From Hymenopellis radicata (taxonomy: Eukaryota; Basidiomycota; Agaricomycetes; Agaricales; Physalacriaceae), in assembly GCA_015501595.1 (NCBI GenBank), contig JADNRX010000056.1:62001-126000 (forward strand): DNA of 64,000 bases. Direction: 5' to 3'. Positions 11,710 to 23,700 of the stretch are shown here, piece by piece (the stretch's first letter is position 1; each line of letters opens with the position of its first letter). Under the pieces are notes generated by a model. It had not been told where the DNA came from. It did no database searches and was given only the letters and a program-made list of their open reading frames with translations. The translations under genes were made by a program, and so were the position numbers.

Positions 11710-13267
11710 GTTCCCAGTGAGAATTCCGTCGATATGGGATGACACCTGGCGACTGGCCATAAATCTGATGGCACGCAGCGACATACGATGATATGGAGCG
11801 ACAATTATTATCATCACCGTTAAAGTTGGGAATGTCAACTTGACTTCACGATGATTCGTGGAAGTTGAGATTTACGACTGCTCGATGATTTCGACAAGTC
11901 CGCGAAGGTCCGCGACTAACTCGGAGCCAACGTAATGACGTGTGTTTGCCGTCGTCTGGGGCTGCATCGCGTCTTGTCTTGCTACCACCACTCTACCTCC
12001 ACCTCATCGTCGCAGATTCATGCGACACGACTTCAGGCAACTGATCTGCGCGCTTTCGTCCGGATCATCGTGCTCCCTCTTGCCTGCAGGTACCCGCTCG
12101 CTCCCCGACTTATGAATTGCAAGAGGCGCCGCCGGAGTTGGGCTAGGGCTAAACCTGGCCATGGGCACTGACGATGAAGCGGTGCGTACTCGTTCTAATG
12201 TGCGCGCTTCTACTGATGGCGCATATGTCAAGGTTCGGGCTGGTTGCTTGCCCTACTCGTGAGACCACGCCGTTCGCCTAACATGGCTCATATCCTCGTC
12301 AGTTAGGCGGCAGCAGGTGCTCTGACGCTAATACATGCCAATGACGCGTGGCTTTCACAGCGGCGGCCATCATCGACGCGCTTCTTACGCACTTATCCTT
12401 GGGAGACTCCGGCGACCCGATTCGCACATTCTTGCGACGCGATTGCATGGCCGGGCCAGGCCGGCGGAGGCTAGCAACCGATGCAGCATATCTCTAGGCT
12501 GGTGGGTTGTTAAGTGTCCGGTAGGCTCCCTGTGCAGCACTGTTGGCGTAGAGGTAAGACCCGCACTCCTTTGCAACCTCGACTGACATTCCCAGGAGCC
12601 AGCCACTTTTTATGAAGACTCGAGACCGATGCGCATATATGTGTCGACTTGTTGCCTAGGCTTACAGGCATTCCGACGCCCGAATTTGCTCGACACGTTT
12701 AGACGGGTGCAGAAGTGGGACAATAATGTGCGTACTTGCTTCCCGATACCCCGCACTCTCCTTACTCACACATATATTCAGGCATTGACTGCACTCCTCA
12801 TCTATCTCGGCTCACATACCGATGGTATGTCAAATCGGCTCTTTCATTTTAGCCATTTCTGACGAGTTCCTAGAACCAGGAAACAACATTGCATTCGCGA
12901 CATCTTCTCTCCATCGCACAACCACACATAGCGGGACTTCGAGCAATTGGAGAATTTTGGGTAGCAGGCGCGACGAGGAAACGGAGGCATGTTCAAGGGA
13001 ACCGACGTAGAGTGGCATCGTGTTACATTGTCTATGGATGTCATTCTGTATCATCAAATTCAGGCATATAGTGATATACAGTGATACCGAATAGCAGGAA
13101 ATCTGGCCGTATTATAGCAGCAAATTTATCACTATGTGTCGGCATACATATATCATCCATGTCGGAATTACGGCCACTTTTTCGATATGGGGTGACATGG
13201 GATGACTTCGGGTGACATGTCGACGAGACTCGACGTTTCCCCATGTCGACGGAATTCTCACTGGGCT
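11710..13267. mobile_element. non-autonomous DNA-transposon-like element with terminal inverted repeats
   Basis: The ends carry about 25 bp inverted repeats: CCCAGTGAGAATTCCGTCGA at 11713-11732 and its complement at 13246-13265, continuing with one mismatch into ATGGG. Both flanks show AGTGAAC (11703-11709 and 13268-13274), a possible 7-8 bp target-site duplication, though it sits two to three bases outside the symmetric ends. The interior has no long open frame and no transposase motif. This fits a deletion derivative of a class II element whose superfamily I cannot assign. Confidence 0.55.
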
Positions 13268-13639
13268 AGTGAACCGCCGACTTCGTTTGTTGCATTATCT
13301 CGCTAAGAGCTGTTGGTCGCTTTGTATCAAATGTTGGTTGCTCTGCTACCAGGCTATAATGTTACTGTATGTGAGTTCGATCGTACTCTTCTGTTGATAT
13401 GCTGACGTGTCTACAGGACCGTTACATTCTGAATCTGATGCTTGTATATAGACAATTCATTGACGAACAGTTCGTCTACAGATACTCCTTCTAACGGCGG
13501 TCTGATCAGCAACGCTGAGCACCGGGGCGCAGATGTTGGCGAGTTCATGATAATCAGATGCAGGTGCGAGGGACATTATGCGAGTCTCACTGAGATGTTC
13601 TCAGCCTAACTACTCGTTCTTTTCATACCTCTGCTTGTC

Positions 13640-15203
13640 ATGACTCTCTACTTCATTCTCTTGTGCGTTCCTTGATTCGTGCCAGAGTGTCACTGACTGC
13701 TCCTTGGTTTCAAGTTTTCTACTGTCCGTGTCCTGGGCGCTCCAGCTCCGAGTCAGCGTTGGAGGCGTTGACAATGACAACGGCATTGTCACACTCGACT
13801 GGTCCCGCAGTGGTGGAGATCCCGCAGTCTTCTTCATCCGAGTTGTTAAGGACAGCGGAGAAATGTCTGGCGTGTTAGACATACCCGGTTCGAACAGCGC
13901 TTCCGTTCAGAGTGACGCTGCGCCCATTCCATTCAATAATGTTGGGTACGTAGCGAACATCTGATTTCAACTCTCGCTGACGTTCTGTGCTAGGAAATTC
14001 GAGTTTCAAGCCTTCAAATCTGCGAGGTGTGCTCGTTCAGTTTGCTCTACATATGACGTATCCAGCTCACGGCCATAACAGTCAAACTTCGGGATTCTTC
14101 TCCAAAAGCAATCAATTTGAAGTCGATGTTGCCAGTGCTCAGACGGACATTGAAGATGGTGATGACTCGGCTGTTACACATCTTCAACTTCGTCAAGCAG
14201 ATGTTGGAGATGATGGTGATGACGCTGTCACTGGCCATTCTTTCGGTGCTATGACTATCTTTCCAACACTCGCAGCCTCAACTAGCTTTCCAACAACCTC
14301 AACCTCAACTATCTTTATAATAATCTCAACCTCTTCAAGGTTCCAGTGCTTTCGGCGAACATTTGGATTACACCTGATATTTTTTGTAGATCCTCGTCGT
14401 CACAACCCGTCGGAACTACCTCCTCGATCTCTTCGTGCGTTCTACTAGTCCTTTCGGCGAACATTTGGATTACACCTGTCATTTTCTATAGAGCCGCGCC
14501 CTCACAACCCGTCGAAACTACCTCCACGATCTCTTCGTGCGTTCATGTTTTTGCCTCACGAATCGCGACCACCATGTTTAGCTGACGTCTCCCTCTCGTA
14601 ATAGTCAGGTGGCTGCTAATCCTACCAACACTGAGACGGATACACAACGGCCACCGTCTGTCACTCCATCGGTTCAAAGGTTCGTTCTTCTTGATTTATT
14701 TGCGCCACCCCTCCTTTTCTCATCTCAGCTGCAGAAATAACCAGTCCACGCACAGCAATGCTAGTCTAATCGCAGGGGCTACCATAGGCGGGTTTGCGGC
14801 GATATTCCTTTTTGGCATCCTCGTATTCTTCTGGAGGCGACGCCGGGCTGGCAGACTCTCTGACGAGGAGCGGCATGCAATTATTTCGCCACGCAGGGCG
14901 ACCGCCGTTCAGCCTTTCAGCGTTGCCAGTCCTCGCGTCGTTCGTGAAGAGAAGCCGAGCCCAGTCGGCGAACGTCCGGCTGCGAGTCCATCCCACTCGG
15001 TGAATGAACTCGAGCAAAGGATGACCTCACGTCCAAGCCAGCCAATCCAAAACGACCCTGTTAGAAATGTGGACAATGACGCACAAAGGGAGATCTTGAG
15101 CTTGAGGGCAGAGCTAGAGCGCTTAGTCGTTGCATCCAATGTAGAAGCACGTTCGATCCCTTCTGAGGTGCCGCCGCCGTATGTTGAGAACGATAGATCT
15201 TGA
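13640..15203 (+). CDS. single-pass membrane protein with Ser/Thr-rich ectodomain and PPPY tail
   Basis: Type I membrane protein of a class common in Agaricomycetes; function unknown. ATG at 13640 with a 52-nt intron (13663-13714) yields the signal peptide MTLYFILFFLLSVSWALQ. The ectodomain has SVGGVDNDNGIVTLDW and SKSNQFEVDVA, followed by short Ser/Thr-rich exons. The last exon has one transmembrane segment, IAGATIGGFAAIFLFGILVF, a basic stop-transfer WRRRRAG, and a roughly 120-residue cytoplasmic tail with a short coiled coil (REILSLRAELERLV) and a terminal VPPPYV. The PPxY motif is the ligand for WW domains such as those of Rsp5-type ubiquitin ligases. One 45-nt exon is tandemly duplicated with its intron at 14349-14552. 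Exon borders between 13960 and 14340 are less certain. Confidence 0.7.
14349..14552 (+). repeat. tandem duplication of an exon plus intron, 102 bp unit x2
   Basis: The unit at 14349-14450 is repeated at 14451-14552 with scattered substitutions. Each unit contains the 3' part of an intron ending in TAG, a 45-nt exon (beginning near SSSQPVGTTSS or APSQPVETTST) and the next GTGCGT donor. Because 45 and 102 are both multiples of three, either exon can be included or skipped without disturbing the frame. Confidence 0.75.
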
Positions 15204-15640
15204 TATAGATGGCCGGAACCTACATTGTCACTTTCTTTCAAACATGCGTACAAATTACTTGTTTCACACATCCAATAATGACGACACGATACCCATAGCC
15301 TCGCTAGTATCGCGTTAGATGTTGTCAATTCCCGGAAACTGCACTCCTACGGTTGTCATCGATACCTTCACATTATTCGTGTCACAACAGATTGGTTGAA
15401 CAGAATGAGCAAAATAGTAAAATAATCAGAGGATGTGGTATGATAAATCGACCTCGCCGCGTAGTAGTAGTACTTGATGTGGCATGCAGTGAAAGCTCGC
15501 GCCCAAGGATATCGTTCCCAAATATACAGTGATTACCCAAAATCTACCATAAGTGCTACAAAAAATCTAGCTATATATACACTAAGCACTATATCGAAAC
15601 AACACTAGAACGGTCCATAAATCGCAGCCAAAATCTAATG

Positions 15641-18215
15641 CTAACGGACGGGTACACTCTCATACGCTGGCGGTGCCTCGCCCGACACACCCTCCCGTCC
15701 TGAAACAAGCCGCTCATACAGATTCGTGCGTCCCATGACCGAATCAACATTGCGCAGCGAGCGCATCGTGTTCGGATCGACTGGGTGCGATTCCACGGCC
15801 GATGCACCCGAATCCGAATCAATAGAATGACGTGTCGAGGTCTGTTCAAGTGGAGCCTGCGTCGGCGACGGGGGCGCACGCGCCTTGTGGTGGAGGTGGA
15901 GAGGGTTCGTCTTCTGGCAGGGACATTGATGCGCCACCGATGCGGGATCCTCAAACGATCTGGTGTAATGAGGGAGGCTCGTCCATTCCGGGTTGCAGCG
16001 ACACTTTGGTTTGGAGCATCATCAGAGGCAGTCTAAAAACGAGACGGAGATGCTTACGGAGAGAATGTGCACTGGGGTCTGGACGACGATGTCGAAAAGT
16101 TTCTTCTTGCCCGTCTTCGGGTCCATCGAGGTTGGATCACCGCTCTCTACACGTATAATGCACTTCAGCACATGCGACACGACAATATTGCTCTTCTTGT
16201 TTTTGTTTGAGAAATGCAGAAGTCGACATGAATTAGGAAGCTTGAGGTCCTGGTGGAATGACCACGGGCCTGGCCCCATCAAGCTCGACGCCATCTCGGA
16301 AATATCGTCTTCAGGTCCAATTAAAGTGTGCAATGGAGACTGTCGAAACGCCTCCGGGTCGTCAGATTCGAGGGGTAGAATAGGCTGGTGGACGCCTTTC
16401 TTGTCTTCGTGTTTGATAGCGAGTAGTATTACGTTTGTTGCGGGGTCTGTACGCGCTACTTTGGTCCCGTTAGCCAGATACTCAGTTTTCTCTATGCACG
16501 TCACATCGAGTCAGGATCTTCGAAAAAAGAATAATGCGAAAAGGACTCACCTTCGATGATGACAGACAGTCGGTGTATCTTCATTTTGGCTAGCGCATAA
16601 ACGTGAGCGATATCGGCATGGTCCCACCAATGTAGAAGCTGCGACCCGATATTGTTATGAGGTACTGCAGCTGCGAGTCCCAATGTCTCTCTACAATGAT
16701 ATTCTCTGTATCCTCCGTATCTTCCTCCGTAGGACAAGAGACCACAACCACGTCGCGCTGCGCCTCCAGCTTGGAGGTGAACGCACCTAGACGGTGAACA
16801 GTGGCGCTTAGAGACCATGATACTGATCCGTAATTGCATTGCATCGTTGGTGGTGCGTTCCCCGGTATGGTAAACGATATTGGGTAAGTGTAGGTGCCTA
16901 TGGATGCTTGTCAGATGCTAGCCCATATGGAGAACAACGTAACGATTAGCGTACCGGCTTTGAACTCTTTCCACCCGTTTCCCTCAGTCTTATGATCGTC
17001 CGCTTCCGACTTCCACATGTCACCGAGCATCTGCGATATCCGTTCCTTGGAGGCCATTGGGCGTATGATGCTTGGAGTTGGGCTATCTCCACTCGCGTTT
17101 CCAGCCCCCTTCACAAGACTCCTGCCTCGAGCAAAAGCATCTTCCGCGGACGTCTCTCGTTCTTTCGATCGGAAACCAATTCGAGGAGACGTGACAGCAT
17201 CGAAGAGGACGTTGGAGACTGAAGAAAGACTGAACCTGGCACCTTTCCGACGTCCTCGCGACTCGCTTGGGCTGCGTATGGGATCGCCGGGCATGGGAGT
17301 AGCCGATAACTGAGGGAATGCGGAGCAGTACTTGGGCCAGATGCTAATGGGCTCTCGAACGCGTCTTCTATGCTGCTGTGATGTTGCGAAAGCGAACGAT
17401 CGCCGCGAAATGAGCGCACACTTGAGGCAGCGGAATGGTTGAGGGGTGTATGAGGCGCGCCTATAAATAGTTCAGACGACTGAGACTACAGAACATGCGT
17501 ACGCACTGTGATGAGCATCCTGTACAACGGTATGGCCAGTGGGGTACTCATCAACTGTTTCCAGCTGATAAGAAGAGTGTGAAGGGCTCAGAGTTGGTCG
17601 TTCCAAAGGGGTAAACGACCCGGGTGGCGTCATATTTGGCGGATGAAGAGAATATGGCGGAATGTCGGGGGAATCGTTATCTCGCCGGGCAGCACTACCA
17701 TCCATGCTAGTCTGACGACGCGATCTGGCTAAATCAAGTTCTCGAATGGCGCCTCGAGAGCGCGCACGCGGAACGTTGAAGCGGTGATCATCGTCTAGAT
17801 CGTCAAAGGGCTCTTCATTTAAATAAGCAACGCCCGGCCCAACAGATGCAGTTCTTCGTGGTGGCGGCTCAGCATTGAAGAGCACGGCGGAGATCGAAAA
17901 GACTTTGGTTTTCTCGGTGACATCTGCTCTCCTAGCCCCAAAGCCTGTAAGAGTCCCCGCTATGTTATACAGAGTCTGGCCAGAATGATCCGAGGGTAGC
18001 ATACCTTCCGGCCACGACGTCGAGGAAGTGGCTTGTAACTTGAGCTCAATGCTCGTAATCTTTGTCGGTTTGACGAGCTCGAGAATCAACAAGCCTCTTA
18101 ACAAGGACGAACGCGCCTCAGGGATGCGACTTCGGCCTGCCGAGTCATCTGTGCGGAGGAAAACAGCAGACTCAGTCAAACGAATGCTGACGCTGTTCCT
18201 CTTGAGACCGTGCAT
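15641..18215 (-). CDS. arrestin-like trafficking adaptor (alpha-arrestin/ART family)
   Basis: Alpha-arrestin of the Rod1/Rog3/ART type, which links plasma-membrane transporters to Rsp5 ubiquitin ligase. The start MHGLKRNSVSIRLTESAVF opens the arrestin N-domain (RGLLILELVKPTKITSIEL). A long Ser/Pro/Arg-rich insert follows (to about 16920), then the second half: TYTYPISFTIPGNAPPTMQ, ENIIVERHWDSQLQYLI and GGTMPISLTFMPLAKMKIHRLSV. The tail ends with a PPAY motif (EAPPAYESVPVR). Introns are 45-60 nt. In the disordered insert near 17300-17345 the frame moves by -1 between SIEDAFESPLAS and MPGDPIRSPSESRGRRKG. Either one base is missing, or an unusual 110-nt phase-0 intron (about 17310-17420) removes the first motif. 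Family assignment is secure. Confidence 0.85.
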
Positions 18216-19100
18216 AGTGATGATGGCGGGTGTGGGGGGTCCAGGTCGATATGTAAGGCCTCTTGAATTTAAGGGAAAAAATTACGACCGACGCAAACCG
18301 ACACCAAAAGCAGACAGGAGGTTGCTCCGAAAGTCAAGTCGCCGGAAGCAAAGCCTCCGTTTTGTTGCGTCGCGCACGTGTGACCGGGCTGGATAGCATG
18401 TGCTATTGCGACCATCTGGCCTCATAATAATCCATAAAGGCCTCATGTTTCTCCCTGTCGTCCCCACTGCGGGCCGCGATGCTCGGGGCAAGTTACTGGC
18501 TGTCCATAATCTCCCGGAGGCCCCATTTTCTCGGACCGACTGTCGTATTTGGGACCGGAAGAGTACTCAATGTGAGTTCAATGTGACGCGCTAATGTCTG
18601 TGCCTGTTCCCGGGTCCAGGCCTTGAAAGTGCATTCCACTAGGCAGGCATCAGGCAGGCATTCCGTTCCTGAAGCTTGTTAGTCTGAAAAGTGTCAAAAC
18701 CGAGGAAAGAACTCGCAACATCTGATGTGCGCTGAACTGGAATGACCTAGAAGGCTGGACCACTGCTTACATTGACAACAGTTTCCGAATTCCACGGGCG
18801 GCAATCGAAAGCACTGCGCAGAATAGACACGTGGCTAGCTTGTTCTCTTGGATGCGCCACACTTTGGACTTTGCAGAGGCGCTGTTGATGGTCGACTTAC
18901 ACGCTTCCCTTCACAGAACTGTGCTCGCTTTCTACGTCACAGATGCGTCATCCACCTGATTGTGACAACTGCCAGGCGACCTATCTCCCGCCGTCTTCTT
19001 CGCTTCGAGGATACCACGCGTCTTCCACCCTCCTTCCTCCGTCGCTCGTTGTCTCTCTCTCCTCCAGACGTGAAATCGTATTCTCCTACTGCTCCTCATC
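18216..19100. other. divergent intergenic region
   Basis: About 885 bases between the divergently transcribed arrestin and cupredoxin-like genes, presumably holding both promoters. No repeated element or coding motif was recognised. The 100 bases before 19101 are C/T-rich, typical of fungal leaders. Confidence 0.5.
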
Positions 19101-19862
19101 ATGCATTCATTCTTGGTTGGTCTTATCTTTCTGGTCAGTCTTGCTTATCCAACAAGAGCTGCTCTAAAATTTTCACTAGTTGACAGCTGTGACTGTTGCG
19201 GTGGCAGAAAACATTGTCATCACCGTTGGTCTCAACACGACTGGCAATGCGACAGCAGTCTTCCAGCCTGACACTGTCACGGCCAAATTGAACGATGTTG
19301 TCGTTTTCAACTGTGCGTACTTTTTCTCTCCCTCCTCGTTGATAAGTATTAACTTTCTTTTCTAGTCACTCAAGGCAACCACACAGTGATCCAGTCTCTA
19401 TTTGCCTCGCCATGCATTCCTGCTCACGACGCAAACATCACTATCAACGGGTTTGACTCGTCGTTCCGTGACGCGGGGAATGGTACCGCTGTAACCATCC
19501 TCACCGTCCCCATCACCCCGGAAATTGAAAACCAGACTCTTTGGTTTTTCGACTACAATTCCTGCGGCGAGGGTGGTGTTGGTGGTATCAATGTCAACGA
19601 AAGCTCCTTCGAAAACACGGATGCTTTCATCGTACGTTATATTTAGTCGCTACACCGGTTTTCACTGACCTGTCTGTAGCGTAACGCTATCAGACTCAAT
19701 GGTTCCGATTCGTCGTTGAGTTCATCGACGTCCAGCCACACGTCGACTTCGTCTTCTTCCCAGTCTACTGGGTCTTCTTCAAATTCAAATGGCGCTGAGT
19801 GCGCCGTTGTCTACGGCGGAGCAACCCTCCTTCCTCTCTTCCTAATTGCGATGTTATTCTAG
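19101..19862 (+). CDS. secreted cupredoxin-like protein with probable GPI anchor
   Basis: Small extracellular plastocyanin-like protein of the serine-rich type found in agaric fungi. Four exons (19101-19133, 19180-19312, 19366-19631, 19680-19862) give 204 residues, in frame throughout. A signal peptide (MHSFLVGLIFLLTAVTVAVA) precedes the cupredoxin fold: FQPDTVTAKLNDVVVFNFT, QGNHTVIQSLFASPCIP, and a C-terminal strand ending LWFFDYNSCGEGGVGGINVN. A Ser/Thr-rich linker and a hydrophobic C-terminus (GGATLLPLFLIAMLF) follow, as expected for GPI attachment. The His after GN is kept, but the usual HC(xx)GM-like ligand region is replaced by NSCGEGGVGG, so copper binding is doubtful. Role unknown, probably cell wall or extracellular. 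Confidence 0.85.
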
Positions 19863-20779
19863 ATACCTTGTTTGCTTTCCCCTCTTGTTTCTGACCCATA
19901 AACGCCGTTGTGATATACTTAGCTATACCCTGCTGTCTTATTTGTGCTTACTTTCTTATGCCTGGTTACTAGATTGCGATTGTGGTAATGGACTACTAAA
20001 CATGAATACTGAAATTGGATGCTTTCTGCATTGCGAGCCCTCAAGGCCTCAAGCTCAAGCTGCGAGCGAGTCATTTGAATCATGAGGCACGCTCGTGGGT
20101 GAGTCTAATCAGTCTAAGTACTTCTTAGTAGCTTTTCATACTTTGAGATTAGGTAACTTCCTCTATCTTCTTCTGCGACGTTGACCTAAACTTGACAAAG
20201 GCCGATTCTCTTCCTCTCGCACATCTAAGAGCCAGTCTAGCCCTTGCCGGCGGCAACGACACGTCCTTACCGCGCGATCGGGAATGAGTGGGTCAGAGGC
20301 GTCAGTAACATGACGAAACAAAAGACGTGGACGTCAGGAGACCGCGAGCAGAAACGCCAATAACTTGTAGGAGATGCCAAGATATACCTCCGTTCGCTGA
20401 ATTGAAATTGCATCAGTAACCACGTCCCCTATATGATGGCTTCCCAAATTTCAAGAGAAACGGTCTGTGGTTCGAGGACTACCAGCCTTGAAAACTCTCC
20501 GAGGCCGGCAAAGACCCAATTCATACTAACGTTAACTCCCACCTCACTCGTTCGCCATCAATAGCCAAGGGACACCGACTGTATGACTTGCGTTAAACTT
20601 GAGACGTTGACCAAGGAGCTCTGAGTGTAAAGTTTCCCACCAAGTTCCATACTTATGTCGAAACGGAATGTTTGGGAATTATCGAAAAAGTACAACAAAA
20701 CTACCACTCTGAAAGATTAATATTATGCAACACAAAGCATGAGACACACCAATAGATAAATTCAATAAGTAATCCTCTT
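19863..20779. other. intergenic region with a degraded gene fragment
   Basis: No intact gene. About 20140-20240 resembles, with many substitutions and in the same orientation, 20785-20895, the 3' end of the hydrolase coding sequence. Shared blocks include AAACTTG-CAAAG and CTTCCTCTC. It looks like a decayed partial duplicate of the last exon. Confidence 0.45.
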
Positions 20780-23700
20780 CTAGCTTTTGATGCTCTGAGG
20801 CTGGCTAACTTCCGGAAGACCCTCAATCTTCAACTTCTCCAGGGACGTCGGCATAAACTTGGCAAAGACGGACTTCTTCCTCTCTCGCATCTGCGAACCG
20901 CTCCGTTTATCCTTCTCCTTCTCCTTCTCATGGTCCTTGTCCGGCGAAACCGTCAAGAAATTAACCATCACCGACCACAAGTTGTTCGCAGTCAGCGTAT
21001 GCTCCCCCTCGAAAATCCCATGATCCGCAATCTTCGCCAACCGTCGGGCCTCCTCCGTATCCCTTCGCGACACGATACTGCTCGGCGGCGGATTCTCGTC
21101 CCCGTCCAGCGCCCACGCCCAGCTCCAGCTCCCAGACGAGGGTATCAGCCCTTCCTTGATTCGCGGCTGGCTAGAGCCCTCTTCCTCCCGCTCGAGCGTC
21201 TGCTGCAGCACCGTCATATTCTTGATGATATCCTTATTCGCACGCTCGAGGTTGTTGTGCCTGTGCTTCTCCACGACCTTGATAGCATGCGCGAATTTCC
21301 GGTCAAACTTGTCCAGACCCTCGATGAACCGCCGGATCGCGAGCTCGGAGATGGAGCCAATAAACGCGGAAGGAACTTTCATAGCGTCGAGCTCGGATTC
21401 TGGCTCGAGAAGTCGAATGACACCTTTGGTGGATATACGCTCGCGTATCATGGTACCGTCCCAAGAAGAACCAGATTCCTGTACAGTATATCAACAGACT
21501 ATATCATTTTAGAAAAGTAGACTCACCATATATATGGCTGGATCTCCAGCCATCTTGTCCTCGGCATCTTGTGGCGTCGGAGACCCAAATCGAGGACCAC
21601 CTACGTCGCTCGAGCTCGTAGAATCTTCACGCTGAGTACCGTTGCTCTGATGAACGGCAGGTGCGACGTCCTTCGAGTGCGGAACAGTCTTCCTTCTGTG
21701 CAATGCAGATACACTTTGCGAAATTGACCTGCGAATCGATTTCCGCCGGTCAGGCTTTGCTGGGGCCGCCTCTGCAGACGGCTCGGAAGACGTCAAAGAG
21801 CGTGTGCTCTCATCTGTGGTCATCTCCGACGGCGGCGTTGTAAATAGACGGCTCAGAGAAGGCGCAGAGAAACTCATTGAGCGTTGTCCAATCGGTGTTT
21901 GCGGGGGACTTGGTATCGAAAACGAAGAATCTACGGGACTTTGCGGTGTCTGGGTCATCCCTGTTACGTGCTTGATGAACGACGCCATCGCGCGGAAACA
22001 GTACTTTCCAGGCGTCGTAAATGAGAAGAGAACGGGTATTACGTGTGCAGTGTCTGTGGGACTGCTCAACACTATACTGAAGTCAAGAGCAAAAGGAACT
22101 TGCCATCGTAAACCTGTAAATGAACGGATGTACCCTTGAATCTCGATTCTATATCTTTCAGAGGAGGATAGATGTTTCGTATCTCGTCCTTTAGTGGAAA
22201 CCGTTCCGGATAAGCAGCTTTATGCGCACTTAATAGCTATAAATTAAACCGCGCAATTGGGGCAAATGAATCCTCACGAGTAAATGATTTCATCCCGCAG
22301 AACCTCTTTATCGCTTGCGATTATGAAAAGAGGTGGCAGGCCTCCCAGATATGACAGGCCTGGACTGACAAGCGCTAAACAAAACTGAGCCGATCTCCCC
22401 GTCAATCAGAGGAGAGGACACACGATGAATCAGAAGACTGTTCTGAGTATACATGTGCAACTGTTCAGTAATCTTCAGCGTTTCTCCAGCTTCCGTGGTC
22501 AGTGATATTGTTTGACGATCCGCCGAGTCGACTGCAGGCAGTGATGCTGTCGCGCCAACGTCAATCGGCATTGTTGATTGGATCGACCCAGGAGCATTCA
22601 ACGCGTGACATTGGGACGCGATAGTGGCCGTAGGATCGTCCATCTTGAGGGTCTTCCTTATTCGAGATCGCAGGGTTGCATGCACTCGTCGCGTCATCTC
22701 TTGCGAGGGTGGAGGCCAGAGTATACTCGGTTTCTGCAATGAGAGCCCATACTTTGGGATCACGTCGGTGTCCGTGTTGGTGTGAACACTTGGAAATGAA
22801 TGAGTCAGGCTAGTAAAACGTTAGGATATAATGAAGGAGTAAACGACGCGTACGTACTCGCACCAAGGCGAAATGAGGACGCCTCCCGCAGGCATAGGTA
22901 GCTCCAAATCTCGGATAACTTGCAGGAGAGCCAGAGAAATGCCTCCACCGGCTGAATCACCTGAGATGATCAGATGGGATGGCTTCACTGGTCGATGCTT
23001 CGCTTCAGGTGGTGGCCGAATGAGATACAGATCTAATGACCGTTTAATCACAGTTTTCACATGACACCGCCCAATCTTACACGAGGCCAATACATCTTGG
23101 AGAGCGCACGGGAATGGATATTGAGGCGCTAAGCGATAGTTCATGGCTGCAACGATTCATCAGAAAAGAGAAGTGATGCCAGAGTCGACCCCACACGCAC
23201 CAAAAACGCGTCCGTTGATTTTACGGGCGTGGCGTTGAATGCTATATCTATATTGGAAATGAATACGAGCAGACACGGAGTATCGTCCCACTTACCTCTC
23301 TTGATCCACGCTTCCAAAGAAGTAACCGCCTTAAGCGCAGCAGTCGTTTATATACGAACCGGAGTTTCATTGGTAAACAACGTACCACCGTGCAGATATA
23401 ATATACAACGCATGTCGTCCATGTCTTCTTCATAGTGTGCTGGTTCAGTGACTTTCGGCGCAGGACTGTCGCCCTGCTTCTGCATTTTGTAACGTCGCTT
23501 GGCTTCTTGCCAATCCTTACGCGCGGTTATCCATTCGCCTTTGACTCTGCGGATCCGTCACGTAAGAGTGTATTGGATTTGGACTAGACGCACCCGTCGA
23601 TACCGCGGACCTGCCACCATTTCACGCCGCCAACCAAACGTCGGGCGGTTTCTTCGCCGCCTAGAACTTGAGTGAGGTATTTTGCGGCATCATCGCAACA

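Noticed and set aside
17310..17420. 110-nt intron in the arrestin gene as certain
   Set aside because: Splice sites and phase fit, but it is twice the usual intron length and would remove a plausible SIEDAFESP motif; left as an alternative to a one-base deletion.
21509..22072. Separate hypothetical gene starting at MASFIKHVTGM (20780-21988)
   Set aside because: The sequence just upstream (HVIPVLFSFTTPGKYCFRA) is the conserved C-terminus of the hydrolase; a GC-AG intron joins them in frame, so it is one gene.
22308..22763. Frameshift in the hydrolase before LVSPGLSYLGG
   Set aside because: A 49-nt GT-AG intron (22375-22423) restores the frame exactly.
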